Below, piece by piece: positions 16,877 through 25,116 of a stretch of DNA of 64,000 nt. Within the stretch, counting starts at the first letter, position 1. Every line of letters starts with the position of its first letter. The position numbers and the translations under genes were made by a program. The stretch covers positions 3,162,001-3,226,000 of the forward strand of contig NZ_CP134949.1 in assembly GCF_032116555.1 (NCBI RefSeq), written 5' to 3'. Source of the DNA: Halobaculum sp. XH14. Lineage in GTDB: Archaea > Halobacteriota > Halobacteria > Halobacteriales > Haloferacaceae. The notes beneath the pieces were generated by a model that was not told the origin of the DNA, did no database searches, and worked only from the letters and a program-made list of their open reading frames with translations.

Positions 16877-17608
16877 ATGGTCGATACGGTCAAGACGGGG
16901 ATCGAGGGACTCGACTCCATCCTCAACGGCGGGCTAGTGAAGGACGCGACGGTCCTCGTCAGCGGCAACCCCGGGACGGGGAAGTCGCTGTTCGGCATCC
17001 AGTATCTCTACGACGGCGTCAGGGAGGAGGGGGAACGCGGCATCTACATCTCCTTCGAGGAGAACGAGGACGACATCCGCCAGGCGGCCGAGTCCATCGG
17101 CTTCGAGGAGTGGGGCGACCTGGTCGAGTCGGGCGACATCAAAGTGTACGACAAGAGCACGATGCTCCGTGAGGGCGATTTCAGCGCGGCGATCGACACG
17201 CTGCTCGAGGACTTCGCCAACGCGAACTACGACCGGCTCGTCCTCGACTCGCTGACGATGTTCGAGCTGTTCTTCGAGGACGAGAAGGAGAAGCGCACCT
17301 ACCTGCTGAAGTTCTCTGACATCCTTAAGGAGAACGGGCTCACCTCGCTGCTCATCAACGAGCAGGGCGCCGTGTTTCCGGAGACGGAGATCGGGCTCGA
17401 GAACTTCCTCACCGACGGCAACATCTACTTCATCCAGACGCCCACGGATTCGGGCGTCAACCGATACGTCTGGGTCGCGAAGATGCGGAAACAGGACATC
17501 GACACCGACATCTTCCCGATGGAGATCGACACCGGCGGGATCAAGGTGTACGAGCGTGCGGGCGGCTTCTCGATGATGGGGCGCGAGGGTCCGGAAGCGG
17601 GATTCTAA
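16877..17608 (+). CDS. KaiC-like RecA-superfamily ATPase next to the archaellum locus
   Basis: 243 residues, one KaiC/RadA-type domain. Walker A is GNPGTGKS (30-37, K36), the Walker B-like strand is YDRLVLDSLTMF, and tandem acidic residues in YISFEENEDD fit the catalytic Glu position. It is half the length of cyanobacterial KaiC and lacks a second domain. Single-domain KaiC-like proteins of haloarchaea (CirA group) have been linked to control of motility and cell shape; the placement 700 bp upstream of the archaellins fits, but identity is inferred. The TATA box is strong. No obvious phospho-acceptor pair can be assigned. Confidence 0.85.
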   Translation: MVDTVKTGIEGLDSILNGGLVKDATVLVSGNPGTGKSLFGIQYLYDGVREEGERGIYISFEENEDDIRQAAESIGFEEWGDLVESGDIKVYDKSTMLREGDFSAAIDTLLEDFANANYDRLVLDSLTMFELFFEDEKEKRTYLLKFSDILKENGLTSLLINEQGAVFPETEIGLENFLTDGNIYFIQTPTDSGVNRYVWVAKMRKQDIDTDIFPMEIDTGGIKVYERAGGFSMMGREGPEAGF

Positions 17609-17669
17609 GGGGCGAGTGGCGGCTCGGGTCGCGTTCCCGCCGTAGCTGTCGGCGGCAGGGAAGCGCCGG

Positions 17670-18014
17670 TTACTGACTGTCGGTCATCGTCCGCCAGACC
17701 TGATCGAGCTTGTTCTTGACCTCCGATCGCTCCTCCAGTTCCACCGAGAGCCCGTCGCGGAACGTCACGTTCACGCCGTCGACGCTCCGCCGGTACACCT
17801 TGATCCGACGGTGTTCGTCCGAGAGCGGCCGGTCGTGAAGCTCCAGCAGTTCCGTCTCCTCGAGCTCGTTGATCCGGCGGTAACACGTCGCGATGGGCAC
17901 CTCCAGCACCTCGGAGAGCTCCTGTGCCGACATCGGCTCCCCCGCCGCGTCGAGAATTTCGGGATTGTACTTGTTCCCGAGCGCCTCGATGATCTCCTCG
18001 TCGTCCCCAGCCAT
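17670..18014 (-). CDS. ArsR-like winged-helix regulator beside the archaellins
   Basis: 114 residues. The winged HTH at about 10-70 has the helix-turn-helix MSAQELSEVLEVPIATCYRR and a wing HDRPLSDEHRRIKVYRRSVD. Residues 78-110 form strands and a coiled helix (SVELEERSEVKNKLDQVW) likely for dimerisation. It is transcribed away from arlA1, and its start lies 288 bp from the archaellin ATG, so the shared intergenic region could hold its own target sites. The minus-strand TATA-like GCTTATCAC lies about 30 nt upstream. Its role in archaellin control is inference from position. Confidence 0.8.
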   Translation of the reverse strand: MAGDDEEIIEALGNKYNPEILDAAGEPMSAQELSEVLEVPIATCYRRINELEETELLELHDRPLSDEHRRIKVYRRSVDGVNVTFRDGLSVELEERSEVKNKLDQVWRTMTDSQ

Positions 18015-18186
18015 TCAGTATCGCGGTTGATTCTCACCGTGATAAGCCTACCGCCACTGAGACGGCGACGCCGTGCGGATAGTAGGACCACGCTACCGCT
18101 CGTATCAGCGCTGAAACTGAAGCGGTTTTAGCGGTAACAGCAGCCTACTCGACGATTTACGGCGCGTTGACGGGAAAGCTAACCAA

Positions 18187-18220
18187 TTATCTGTCCTGAA
18201 AACCGGCGGGGCAGGTTTAA
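18187..18220 (+). promoter_or_regulatory. Motility promoter block, arlA1 copy
   Basis: TTATCTGTCCTGAAAACCGG followed by CGGGGCAGGTTTAA. The 34-bp block matches the one before arlCE (22835-22868) at about 28 of 34 positions with no gap, and its 3' half resembles the one before cheY. TTTAA is the TATA box. The start codon at 18302 is 82 nt further on, so arlA1 should have a leader of roughly 55-60 nt, unlike arlCE. Confidence 0.65.
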
Positions 18221-18301
18221 TAGGAAATTCCGATTCGCTGGGAGCAGAGCCCGCGTGATGACGCACCGAGCCGAGCCGGGACCAGGGTAAGCAAACAACA
18301 C

Positions 18302-18898
18302 ATGTTCGAAGCAATCACGGACGAGGAAGAGCGCGGTCAGGTTGGTATCGGGACGCTCATCGTGTTCATCGCGATGGTGCTGGTCGCCGCGATCGCGGCC
18401 GGCGTCCTGATCAACACCGCGGGCTTCCTCCAGTCGACAGCACAGGAGACGGGCGAACAGTCGAGCAGTCAGGTATCCGACCGCGTCCAGGAAGTCGTCA
18501 CGACCGGTGGTGACATCGATGGAAGCGCGGGGACGCTCGGCAAAGTGAACGTGACCGTAACGCTGGCGCCCGGTGCCGGCGAGGTCGACCTCGAGAACGT
18601 CACGGCGACGTGGGTCGGCCCGCAGGGAACCTACACGCTGGTCAACGAAACGGTCGCTGATGCCGGCGAGGCGAACTTCTCGACGGACGTCGTGAAGGAC
18701 TCGGACGACTCCGCGCCCGTCCTCAACGACGCGGACGACCGCCTCCAGCTGGTGTTCGTTCCCGGTGACTTCTCGGGTGGCCCCCTCGCCGAGGGCGACG
18801 AAGTGACGCTGAAGCTCAACACCAAGTCGGGCGCGACGACGACCATCCGGTTCGCCGTCCCCGACTCGCTCGGTAACAAGAACGCCGTGGAGCTGTAA
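18302..18898 (+). CDS. arlA1: Archaellin A1 (major archaellum filament subunit)
   Basis: 198 residues. The class III signal peptide [12 protein letters not shown] precedes the hydrophobic helix [20 protein letters not shown]; processing by the prepilin peptidase would cut after G12. The mature helix forms the filament core and the beta-rich remainder (from about 60) is surface exposed, with N-glycosylation sequons NVT, NET and NFS. Exported by ArlI/ArlJ. It is followed 3 bp later by arlA2, whose first 141 nt are identical at an exact 600-bp offset. An upstream motility promoter block lies at 18187-18220. Confidence 0.96.
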   Translation: MFEAITDEEERGQVGIGTLIVFIAMVLVAAIAAGVLINTAGFLQSTAQETGEQSSSQVSDRVQEVVTTGGDIDGSAGTLGKVNVTVTLAPGAGEVDLENVTATWVGPQGTYTLVNETVADAGEANFSTDVVKDSDDSAPVLNDADDRLQLVFVPGDFSGGPLAEGDEVTLKLNTKSGATTTIRFAVPDSLGNKNAVEL

Positions 18899-18901
18899 CC
18901 C

Positions 18902-19510
18902 ATGTTCGAAGCAATCACGGACGAGGAAGAGCGCGGTCAGGTTGGTATCGGGACGCTCATCGTGTTCATCGCGATGGTGCTGGTCGCCGCGATCGCGGCC
19001 GGCGTCCTGATCAACACCGCGGGCTTCCTCCAGTCGACAGCGCAGGAAACGGGCGAACAGTCAGCCAGCCAGGTCTCCGACCGCGTCCAGGAGGTCGTCA
19101 CGACCGGTAACGTGACCGTGGACAATGGCAGCGAAGTCATCGACTACGTGAACGTGACGGTGACGCTGGCACCGGGTGCCGGCGAGGTCGACCTCGAGAA
19201 CACCACGGCGACGTGGGTCGGGCCGAAAGGCACCTACACGCTCACGAACGCCTCCGTGGACACCGGAGACGGTGACTTCACGACCGACATCGTGAAGGAC
19301 TCGGACGACTCCGCACCCGTCCTCAACGACCCGGACGACCGGGTCCTGATGGTGTTCGAACTCAGCGCCAGCGGCAACGCGGACAAGCCGGACTACCTCC
19401 AGGAAGGTGACGAGGTGACGCTGAAGCTCAACACCAAGTCGGGCGCGACGACGACCATCCGGTTCGCCGTCCCCGACTCGCTCGGCAACAAGCAGGCAGT
19501 CGAGCTGTAA
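18902..19510 (+). CDS. arlA2: Archaellin A2 (second filament subunit)
   Basis: 202 residues with the same signal peptide and core helix as ArlA1. The N-terminal coding sequence (18901-19041) is nucleotide-identical to 18301-18441. The variable middle (about residues 65-160) differs, with an inserted [15 protein letters not shown] segment. The last about 40 codons are again almost identical ([20 protein letters not shown]). Sequons include NVT, NGS, NTT and NAS. Co-transcription with arlA1 is likely, since only 3 bp separate them and no promoter is visible. Haloarchaeal paralogous archaellins can serve as structural subunits or as stabilisers of filament form. Confidence 0.95.
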   Translation: MFEAITDEEERGQVGIGTLIVFIAMVLVAAIAAGVLINTAGFLQSTAQETGEQSASQVSDRVQEVVTTGNVTVDNGSEVIDYVNVTVTLAPGAGEVDLENTTATWVGPKGTYTLTNASVDTGDGDFTTDIVKDSDDSAPVLNDPDDRVLMVFELSASGNADKPDYLQEGDEVTLKLNTKSGATTTIRFAVPDSLGNKQAVEL

Positions 19511-19525
19511 CGGCCCGGAACACAC

Positions 19526-19531
19526 CTTTTT
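19526..19531 (+). terminator. Possible T-run terminator after arlA2
   Basis: CTTTTT follows the arlA2 stop by about 16 nt. Short T-runs terminate archaeal RNA polymerase, so it may end the archaellin transcript. It also lies about 26-30 nt before the next start at 19557, so it could instead be that gene's TATA region. The two readings are not exclusive. Confidence 0.3.
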
Positions 19532-19556
19532 GAGCAGCCACACAGTACCCCTACCC

Positions 19557-20399
19557 ATGAGCGACGACCACGCCGCCCCGGCGCTCGACCCGGACGACCT
19601 CGACATCAGCAGGAGCGAGTACGTCCGGGAGCTGGGCGAGGACCGGTACGTGGTCTCGGCGGGCGGCGGACCGCCGCGCGCTCCACGGTCCGGAGAGCCC
19701 GACGAGCAGCGAGACGCGACCGAAGACCGGACTCCGGAACGCTCGGGGGAGCAGCGGACCCGGTCGGTCGCCGAGGAAGCCGAGGCGAGAGTCGACGTCG
19801 CACCGAGTGATCCCAAGCAGGGAGGCGGAAACGAACCCGGTAATCGGCCCGAATCCGGGTCGGCGCGCTCGGAACCCGGGGGGACCGGCGGTGCTACTGA
19901 CGCCGATGCCGGCTCCCCGACGAGCCCGCCGAAGCGGGCAGCCGAGCCACGGCGCGGCGTGAAACGCGGCGCGCCGACCGGTCGAAACGCCGGCAGCGAG
20001 ACTGACCCGGCGCCCGGAACCGGGACAAAGACCGGGGGCGACGTCGACGCCGCGGCGGTCGGCCGCTGGCTCGCCGAGTCGCTTTCCGACACCGAGTACG
20101 CGTACGGGTTCGACGCGACGGTGACGATGAACGACGAGGCCACGCGCCACCGGATGGTGTCGAACGACGTCTCGGCGGTGTTCGAGACGCTCGCGCTCTG
20201 GTTCGCACGGTCGGCCGGCGGCGACGACATGCCGCCCGAACGCGCGCTGGCGATCCTGCTCGCCGAGATGGAGGCCGAGGTCACACTCCCGACGGTGGCG
20301 CTCGAGGACGCCGTCGCCCGGCACGGGCTCTCGGCCGAGGACAGCATCGGCGACCTGCTCGCGGCCGCCGAGCGAGAGAACGGCCTCACGCTGGAGTAA
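19557..20399 (+). CDS. Archaellum-cluster protein, unknown function
   Basis: 280 residues in three parts. The N-terminus is LDPDDLDISRSEYVRELGED followed by RYVVS, a short motif seen in haloarchaeal motility-cluster proteins. Residues about 42-165 are disordered and charged (Gly/Pro/Glu/Arg). A folded C-terminal domain from about 167 (AAVGRWLAESLSDTEYAYGF to the end) has helices LALWFARSAGGDD and RALAILLAEMEAEVTL. There is no enzymatic motif or membrane segment. Position between the archaellins and cheY suggests a regulatory or adaptor role in motility. The ATG at 19557 is chosen over an in-frame upstream TTG. Confidence 0.75.
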   Translation: MSDDHAAPALDPDDLDISRSEYVRELGEDRYVVSAGGGPPRAPRSGEPDEQRDATEDRTPERSGEQRTRSVAEEAEARVDVAPSDPKQGGGNEPGNRPESGSARSEPGGTGGATDADAGSPTSPPKRAAEPRRGVKRGAPTGRNAGSETDPAPGTGTKTGGDVDAAAVGRWLAESLSDTEYAYGFDATVTMNDEATRHRMVSNDVSAVFETLALWFARSAGGDDMPPERALAILLAEMEAEVTLPTVALEDAVARHGLSAEDSIGDLLAAAERENGLTLE

Positions 20400-20428
20400 C
20401 GCCCGCGGTCAGCCGCTCGTTTTCACCG

Positions 20429-20453
20429 CTGATAGCCGGGGGAGAGCGTTTAT
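20429..20453 (+). promoter_or_regulatory. Motility promoter block, cheY copy
   Basis: CTGATAGCCGGGGGAGAGCG followed by TTTAT. CTGATAGCCG and GGGGAGAG are shared exactly with the arlCE block, and the CTG-to-TTTA spacing is 20 nt in both. TTTAT lies 26-30 nt before the cheY ATG at 20479. The 5' TTATCTGTC part found at arlA1 and arlCE is absent here. Confidence 0.6.
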
Positions 20454-20478
20454 GCTCGTCCATCGACCCCGTTTCGCT

Positions 20479-20841
20479 ATGTCGACAAGCGTGCTCATCG
20501 CCGACGACTCGGAGTTCATGCGGAACCTCCTCCGGGAGATTCTCGAAGGGGAGTTCGAGATCGTCGGCGAGGCCGAAAACGGGGTCGAAGCCGTGGACAT
20601 GTACGGGGACCAGGACCCCGACCTCGTCATGATGGACATCGTGATGCCGATCCGTAACGGGATCGAGGCGACCGAAGAGATCACGGACTCCGACCCGGGC
20701 GCCCGGATCATCATGTGTACGAGCGTCGGGCAGGAGGAGAAGATGAAGGCCGCGGTGAAGGCCGGCGCGGAGGGGTACATCACGAAGCCGTTCCAGAAGC
20801 CGAACGTGCTCGAAGCGATCAACGACGTCGTGCCCGCGTAG
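20479..20841 (+). CDS. cheY: CheY chemotaxis response regulator
   Basis: 120-residue single receiver domain with the acidic pocket D9/D10, phospho-acceptor D53 (MMDIVMP), switch residues T81/S82 (MCTSVGQ) and K103 (YITKPF). Phosphorylated by CheA, it would bind the archaellum motor through an adaptor (CheF or ArlCE) to change swimming direction. ATG 20479 follows TTTAT at leaderless spacing; an in-frame ATG at 20452 would put the TATA box inside the gene and is rejected. The stop is 2 bp before cheC, so cheY-cheC-cheD form an operon. No cheA, cheB or cheR lies here. Confidence 0.95.
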   Translation: MSTSVLIADDSEFMRNLLREILEGEFEIVGEAENGVEAVDMYGDQDPDLVMMDIVMPIRNGIEATEEITDSDPGARIIMCTSVGQEEKMKAAVKAGAEGYITKPFQKPNVLEAINDVVPA

Positions 20842-20843
20842 GG

Positions 20844-22070
20844 ATGTACGTCGACATCCAGTCGCTGGGGACGTTCAGCAGGCTCGCCCGCGACGGGGCC
20901 GACCGGGCCGCCGACTCGCTCTCACAGCTCACCGGCGCGAACGTGTACGTCGACGTGACCGACGTGACGCTGATGGCGGCGGGCGACCTGCGCGAGGCGT
21001 TCACCGGCCAGGAGTTCGTCGGCGTCGAGGTCGGACTGATGGGCGGAATCGCGGGCCAGACCGTCATGGCGTTCGAACGCGAGGCGGCGACGGAACTCGT
21101 CTCGCGGCTCATGCCCGGCGGGAGCGACGACCCCGAGTTCGTCCGCAGCGGCGTCACCGAGGCAGGCAACATCATGACCTCCGGGTTCATCGACGGGTGG
21201 GCCGACCACCTCGGCGTCGCCATCGACATGACGCCGCCGTCGTACGTCCGCGAGTCGGGCATCGACGTGCTGCCCGACGGGGCGTTCGACGACGAGCGCG
21301 CCGGGGTGTTCCTGTTCGAGTCCCAGGTGTCCTCGATGGACGCCGACCTGGACCTGACCATCTTCATGCTCCCCGAGTACTCCGGGTTCACGGACATGCT
21401 CGGCCACGAGGACGGGGGGTCGGCCGCGGCCGGCGACGCCGTTCCGGTCGACAAGCTCCCGACGTTCAATCGGATGACCAAGCGCGGGGCCGCGAGCGCC
21501 GCGGAGAAGGTGACGATGATGACCGGCACCGAGACCGACGTGGACGTCTCGCGGCTCCGGTTCGTTCCCGTCGGGGACGTGCCCTCGGAAGTGGGCGACG
21601 AGACGGTCGCCGGGACCGTGTTCGAGCTCCACGGCGAGCCGAGCGGCTACCTCGCAATCCTGTTCGACGAGGAGTCCGCCGAGGAGGTCGCCGGGTCGAT
21701 GATTCCCACCGAGACCGACCCCGGCATCGGCGAGATGGAACGCGGGGCGCTCCGCGAGCTCGGCAACATCATGACCTCCGGGTTCATCGACGGCTGGGCG
21801 AACGTGCTCGGCACGAGCATCGAGCACACGCCGCCCGAGTTCGTCCACGACATGGGTTCTGCCGTGATGAGCCCGCTGGTGAGCAAACTCGGCCGGACCC
21901 AGGAGCACGCGTTCATCATCGACTCGACCGTCAGAACTCCCGACGGCGGCGTCCGCTGTGACATCTACGCGCTCCCCAACCAGCGCGAACTCGCGGCGGC
22001 GCTCGACCGCATCGACGCCGCGGTCGCGGACGGCGGCCGCGACGTGCCGGAGTTCGATGGGGCACGCTGA
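20844..22070 (+). CDS. cheC: Double-domain CheC-type CheY-P phosphatase
   Basis: 408 residues comprising two CheC-like halves. The first has TEAGNIMTSGFIDGW with active-site pair E106/N109 and a downstream MTPPSY; the second has RELGNIMTSGFIDGW with E305/N308 and HTPPEF. The E-x2-N pair plus Pro is the CheC/FliY dephosphorylation motif, and both copies are intact. Half-spacing of about 199 residues indicates an internal duplication. It would lower CheY-P in the cytoplasm, and activity may be raised by CheD. It overlaps cheD by 14 bp. Confidence 0.9.
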   Translation: MYVDIQSLGTFSRLARDGADRAADSLSQLTGANVYVDVTDVTLMAAGDLREAFTGQEFVGVEVGLMGGIAGQTVMAFEREAATELVSRLMPGGSDDPEFVRSGVTEAGNIMTSGFIDGWADHLGVAIDMTPPSYVRESGIDVLPDGAFDDERAGVFLFESQVSSMDADLDLTIFMLPEYSGFTDMLGHEDGGSAAAGDAVPVDKLPTFNRMTKRGAASAAEKVTMMTGTETDVDVSRLRFVPVGDVPSEVGDETVAGTVFELHGEPSGYLAILFDEESAEEVAGSMIPTETDPGIGEMERGALRELGNIMTSGFIDGWANVLGTSIEHTPPEFVHDMGSAVMSPLVSKLGRTQEHAFIIDSTVRTPDGGVRCDIYALPNQRELAAALDRIDAAVADGGRDVPEFDGAR

Positions 22071-22605
22071 CGCGCCATCCGTGCCGGACGGCCGGGGTGG
22101 TGAGTCCGCGGGCCGCCCGTTCGGGGACCTCCCCCGGCGGAAGGTCGGCCTCTCAGACTCGGCGGTCGCGACCGACGGAACCGTCCTGTTGACGAGCGGG
22201 CTGGGATCGTGTCTCGGCGTCGGGCTCTACCATCCACCCGCGGGAACGGGCGGGCTGTTGCACGCGATGCTTCCGGAGGCAGAGAGCCATCCCGGAATCG
22301 CACAGAAGTTCGTCGTCGAGGGGATCGACGCGCTGGTGGCGGAGCTGGCCGAGCGCGGAGCCGCGCCGAGCGGCCTCCGGGCAAAACTCGCGGGCGCGGC
22401 CGAGATGCTCGAACTCGACGTGAGCGGCGACGGGCAGTCCGTGGGCGCACGGAACGTGGCGGCCGCCGAGCGCGCGCTCGCGCGTCACGACGTTCCCATC
22501 GTCGCCGCCGACACCGGCGGCAATCGCGGGCGGTCGCTCCGGTTCGACACCGCAGAGGGGCGGCTCCACGTCGTCTACGCCGGCGGCGAGAGCGCCGTCC
22601 TGTGA
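22057..22605 (+). CDS. cheD: CheD receptor glutamine deamidase
   Basis: 182 residues. The catalytic Cys lies in TSGLGSCLGVGLYHP (C52) and the catalytic His in LLHAMLPEAE (H69), the CheD pair; the following Thr-type position falls in the AGAAEML region. CheD deamidates glutamines of chemoreceptors (Htr proteins) and binds CheC. ATG 22057 overlaps the end of cheC in a different frame, which marks translational coupling. The N-terminal about 25 residues are disordered and probably dispensable. Full length for the family. Confidence 0.92.
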   Translation: MGHADAPSVPDGRGGESAGRPFGDLPRRKVGLSDSAVATDGTVLLTSGLGSCLGVGLYHPPAGTGGLLHAMLPEAESHPGIAQKFVVEGIDALVAELAERGAAPSGLRAKLAGAAEMLELDVSGDGQSVGARNVAAAERALARHDVPIVAADTGGNRGRSLRFDTAEGRLHVVYAGGESAVL

Positions 22606-22834
22606 CCGGCGTCGCGCGAGTCCGTCGTCTCGGAGGAACCGCTCTGAACCAGCGGCGCGGCGACGCGAAATCGGTGGCGGATTCGACGGGACCGTCGGGA
22701 GCGCCCGAGACCGATGAGACCGACACGAGCTCGACGGGCTGTGGACGGGCCGGCGTGGGAGCCGACCGGCTCCGTGGATCGACCGACCGTGAGCAACCCC
22801 TGCAGGACCCGGCCAACCGCGCTCGAGCCGACTG

Positions 22835-22868
22835 TTATCTGTCCTGATAGCCGACGGGGAGAGTTTAA
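22835..22868 (+). promoter_or_regulatory. Motility promoter block, arlCE copy
   Basis: TTATCTGTCCTGATAGCCGA followed by CGGGGAGAGTTTAA. It is a gap-free match to the arlA1 block, and TTTAA at 22864-22868 lies about 28 nt before the arlCE ATG, so this one should be leaderless. It sits at the end of the 290-bp gap 22606-22895, which otherwise shows no feature. Confidence 0.65.
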
Positions 22869-22895
22869 GGGTAGTCCGCGGGAGAAATCGCAGTA

Positions 22896-24245
22896 ATGGG
22901 TCTCCTCACCGCATTGTCGGGAGCAGGAGCCGGCTTCGCCGGGGTCGAACTGGGGCTGCTCGCCTCGTTCGGCCTCGTCGGCGCGAGCCTGCTCGATCGC
23001 TTCCGCGACGACGATGAGCCGACCGAGGACGCAGAGGACGATGACCCGTTGCTGGACGACGGCGGCGCCTTCGGTGGCGACGCGGACGGTGACGGCGACG
23101 ACCTCGGCGACCTCGGTGGAATGGACGACTGGGACGACGACGACCCCTTCGGGGGTGACGAGGAGGAGGACGCCACGGCCGAGCTGGAAAAGCGGCTCGA
23201 GGACCTCGAAAACGAGGTCGCCAGCCTCTCCTCGACGGTCAACACCGTCCGTTCCGAGAACGAGGAAATCTCCGGGCAGGTCGACGACATGGGCGAGGAC
23301 GTGCGGAGCCTGCTCGACATCTACGAGATGGTCACGCGCGGGATCAACCCGTTCGTCGACGACGTCCAGACCGGCGGCATGTCCGGCGACGAACTGGGCG
23401 GGGAGGGGTCGTTCGGCCTCTTCGACGACGACGCGGACGAGGAGGACCCGGAGGCCGAGGAACTCGACGAGGACCTCGCCAACGCGGAAGCGGAGGGGTT
23501 CTTCGACGAGGAACTCGTGGACGGCGAGGAGGACGAGGACGACGAGGATCTGGACGAACTGGACGACGAAGAAGACGACGAAGACGACGACCTTGACAAC
23601 GAAACCATGGCCAGCGACAACGGCGGCGGCAAGAGCTTCAGTGAACTGAAAGACGAATACGAGTCCGGCGACGCGGAGTGGGCCGGCGGGGAGGAGGCGG
23701 AGGCCCCGATCGACGGGGCCGACGACGCCGGGGACGAGTTCCCGCTCGACGAGATGGACGAGGACCCCGTCGAGGACGCCCTCGACGAGGAGCCCGCGTC
23801 GACGGCGGCACCGACGGACCCGACGCCCGCCGAGAACGGCGATGGCGGCTTCGAGTTCGTCGAGGACGGCGACCTCTCCGAGGGGCCACAGAAGCCGTAT
23901 CTCACCAGCCTGCCCGGCGACTACGTGGGCGACCTGATGGTGATGGAGTGGCTGGAGTTCCTCGTCGAGGAGTCGAGCACCACCGACGCGGTGCGCGCCG
24001 TGAACTACTACGAGCGCGTCGACTGGGTGGACGCCGAGGTGGCGAACCAGTTGAAGTCGTTCCTCTCGGGCTTTGGCGACATCGACCGGAACCTGATGGA
24101 CCGGCCCGGCACGTCGGAGCTCGATCTGGACCACCACACCCAGAGCCTCAAGTACATCATGCAGCTGACGAACGCGACGGCCGAGTCGGTCGTCATCGAC
24201 CGCTGGCCGCAGCTCTCGGGGGGCCTCCATGGGCCTCAGCGTTAG
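22896..24245 (+). CDS. arlCE: ArlCE archaellum motor-switch protein (fused ArlC and ArlD/E)
   Basis: 449 residues. The hydrophobic start LTALSGAGAGFAGVELGLLA may anchor it to the membrane. A coiled coil lies at about 90-140 (ELEKRLEDLENEVASLSSTV), then very acidic linkers with Asp/Glu runs, and a C-terminal ArlD/E domain at about 330-445 (YLTSLPGDYVGDLMVMEWLE, then LKYIMQLTNATAESVVIDRW). In haloarchaea ArlC and ArlE are fused and link the motor to CheY through CheF. It overlaps arlF by 17 bp. It has its own motility promoter block. Confidence 0.93.
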   Translation: MGLLTALSGAGAGFAGVELGLLASFGLVGASLLDRFRDDDEPTEDAEDDDPLLDDGGAFGGDADGDGDDLGDLGGMDDWDDDDPFGGDEEEDATAELEKRLEDLENEVASLSSTVNTVRSENEEISGQVDDMGEDVRSLLDIYEMVTRGINPFVDDVQTGGMSGDELGGEGSFGLFDDDADEEDPEAEELDEDLANAEAEGFFDEELVDGEEDEDDEDLDELDDEEDDEDDDLDNETMASDNGGGKSFSELKDEYESGDAEWAGGEEAEAPIDGADDAGDEFPLDEMDEDPVEDALDEEPASTAAPTDPTPAENGDGGFEFVEDGDLSEGPQKPYLTSLPGDYVGDLMVMEWLEFLVEESSTTDAVRAVNYYERVDWVDAEVANQLKSFLSGFGDIDRNLMDRPGTSELDLDHHTQSLKYIMQLTNATAESVVIDRWPQLSGGLHGPQR

Positions 24246-24663
24246 CGCCTCGACGGCCGTCGTCTTCCTCGGCCTGTTCATCGCTGCGGGGACGTTCTAC
24301 CCCGCGGTGGCGAACGGGGCCGAACTCGTCACCGACGCACAGCACGCAGCGAACGACCGCGCGCTCGACCAGCAGAATACGGACATCACCGTGACCAACG
24401 CCACCTACGACGACGCCGCCGACACGCTCGTCGTCAACGCGACGAACGACGGCTCGACGGCACTGGACGTCGACGAGGTCGACCTCCTCGCCGACAACGC
24501 GTACCGCTCGACGAACGTGAGCGTCGAGGGAGACGACGCGACCGGCGTCTGGCTCCCCGGCGAAACCGCGAGCTTCGAGGCCGACCTGACGCCGGCGCCG
24601 AACCGGACCACGGTCGTCGTGGACCACGGCGTTCGGGTCAGCACGACCGTGGAGGTGATCTAG
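24229..24663 (+). CDS. arlF: ArlF archaellum stator-type protein
   Basis: 144 residues. The N-terminal membrane helix is STAVVFLGLFIAAGTFYPAV. It is followed by a pseudoperiplasmic beta-sandwich from about 45 (TDITVTNATYDDAADTLVVN to VSTTVEVI) rich in N-glycosylation sequons. ArlF binds the S-layer and with ArlG acts as the stator-like anchor of the motor. It starts inside the end of arlCE and ends directly before arlG, so translation is coupled. Confidence 0.93.
   Translation: MGLSVSASTAVVFLGLFIAAGTFYPAVANGAELVTDAQHAANDRALDQQNTDITVTNATYDDAADTLVVNATNDGSTALDVDEVDLLADNAYRSTNVSVEGDDATGVWLPGETASFEADLTPAPNRTTVVVDHGVRVSTTVEVI
24651..24660 (+). promoter_or_regulatory. Strong Shine-Dalgarno before arlG
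   Basis: GGAGGTGATC ends 3 nt before the arlG ATG at 24664 and is fully complementary to the 3' end expected of archaeal 16S rRNA. It lies within the last codons of arlF. Most genes here appear leaderless, so an internal operon gene with a perfect site suggests efficient re-initiation. Confidence 0.6.
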
Positions 24664-25116
24664 ATGGCGAGCGGTGGCGTCGCGGAGATGGTGCTGTTCA
24701 TCGCCGCGCTGCTCGTCGCGGCCTCCGTCGCCGGGACCCTGACCAGCGAGGTCACCAGGCTCGGTGACGCCGTCAGCGCGCGCTCGCTCGACGTCGCACA
24801 GGACGTGCGCACGGACATGGAGATCGTTTCGGACCCGGCCGCGGGGGTGTACAACGCCTCGGGGAACGGCAACGTGACGCTGTACGTCCGGAACACGGGA
24901 TCCTCGACGCTCAGGGCGGACGCCTCCACGTTCGACGTGCTGCTCGACGGGCAGTACCGGACGAACGTGACGGTCTCGCCCGTCGAGGGTGGAACGAGCT
25001 GGGTCGAAGGGGAGGTCGTGGAGGTGTCCGTCCACGCGCCGGACCTCCCGGCCGGTGACCACCGGGTGAAGCTGGTGGTCAACGCGGACGAGGAGGTGTT
25101 GCAGTTCCGCACATGA
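24664..25116 (+). CDS. arlG: ArlG archaellum stator-type protein
   Basis: 150 residues with the same plan as ArlF: N-terminal helix EMVLFIAALLVAASVAGTLT, then a beta-sandwich domain (NVTLYVRNTGSSTLRADAST, then VEVSVHAPDLPAGDHRVKLV). It pairs with ArlF to cap a filament on the outer side of the membrane. It carries several sequons (NAS, NVT). ATG 24664 follows a strong ribosome site, and the stop overlaps the ATG of arlH (ATGA), so the genes are coupled. Confidence 0.92.
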   Translation: MASGGVAEMVLFIAALLVAASVAGTLTSEVTRLGDAVSARSLDVAQDVRTDMEIVSDPAAGVYNASGNGNVTLYVRNTGSSTLRADASTFDVLLDGQYRTNVTVSPVEGGTSWVEGEVVEVSVHAPDLPAGDHRVKLVVNADEEVLQFRT

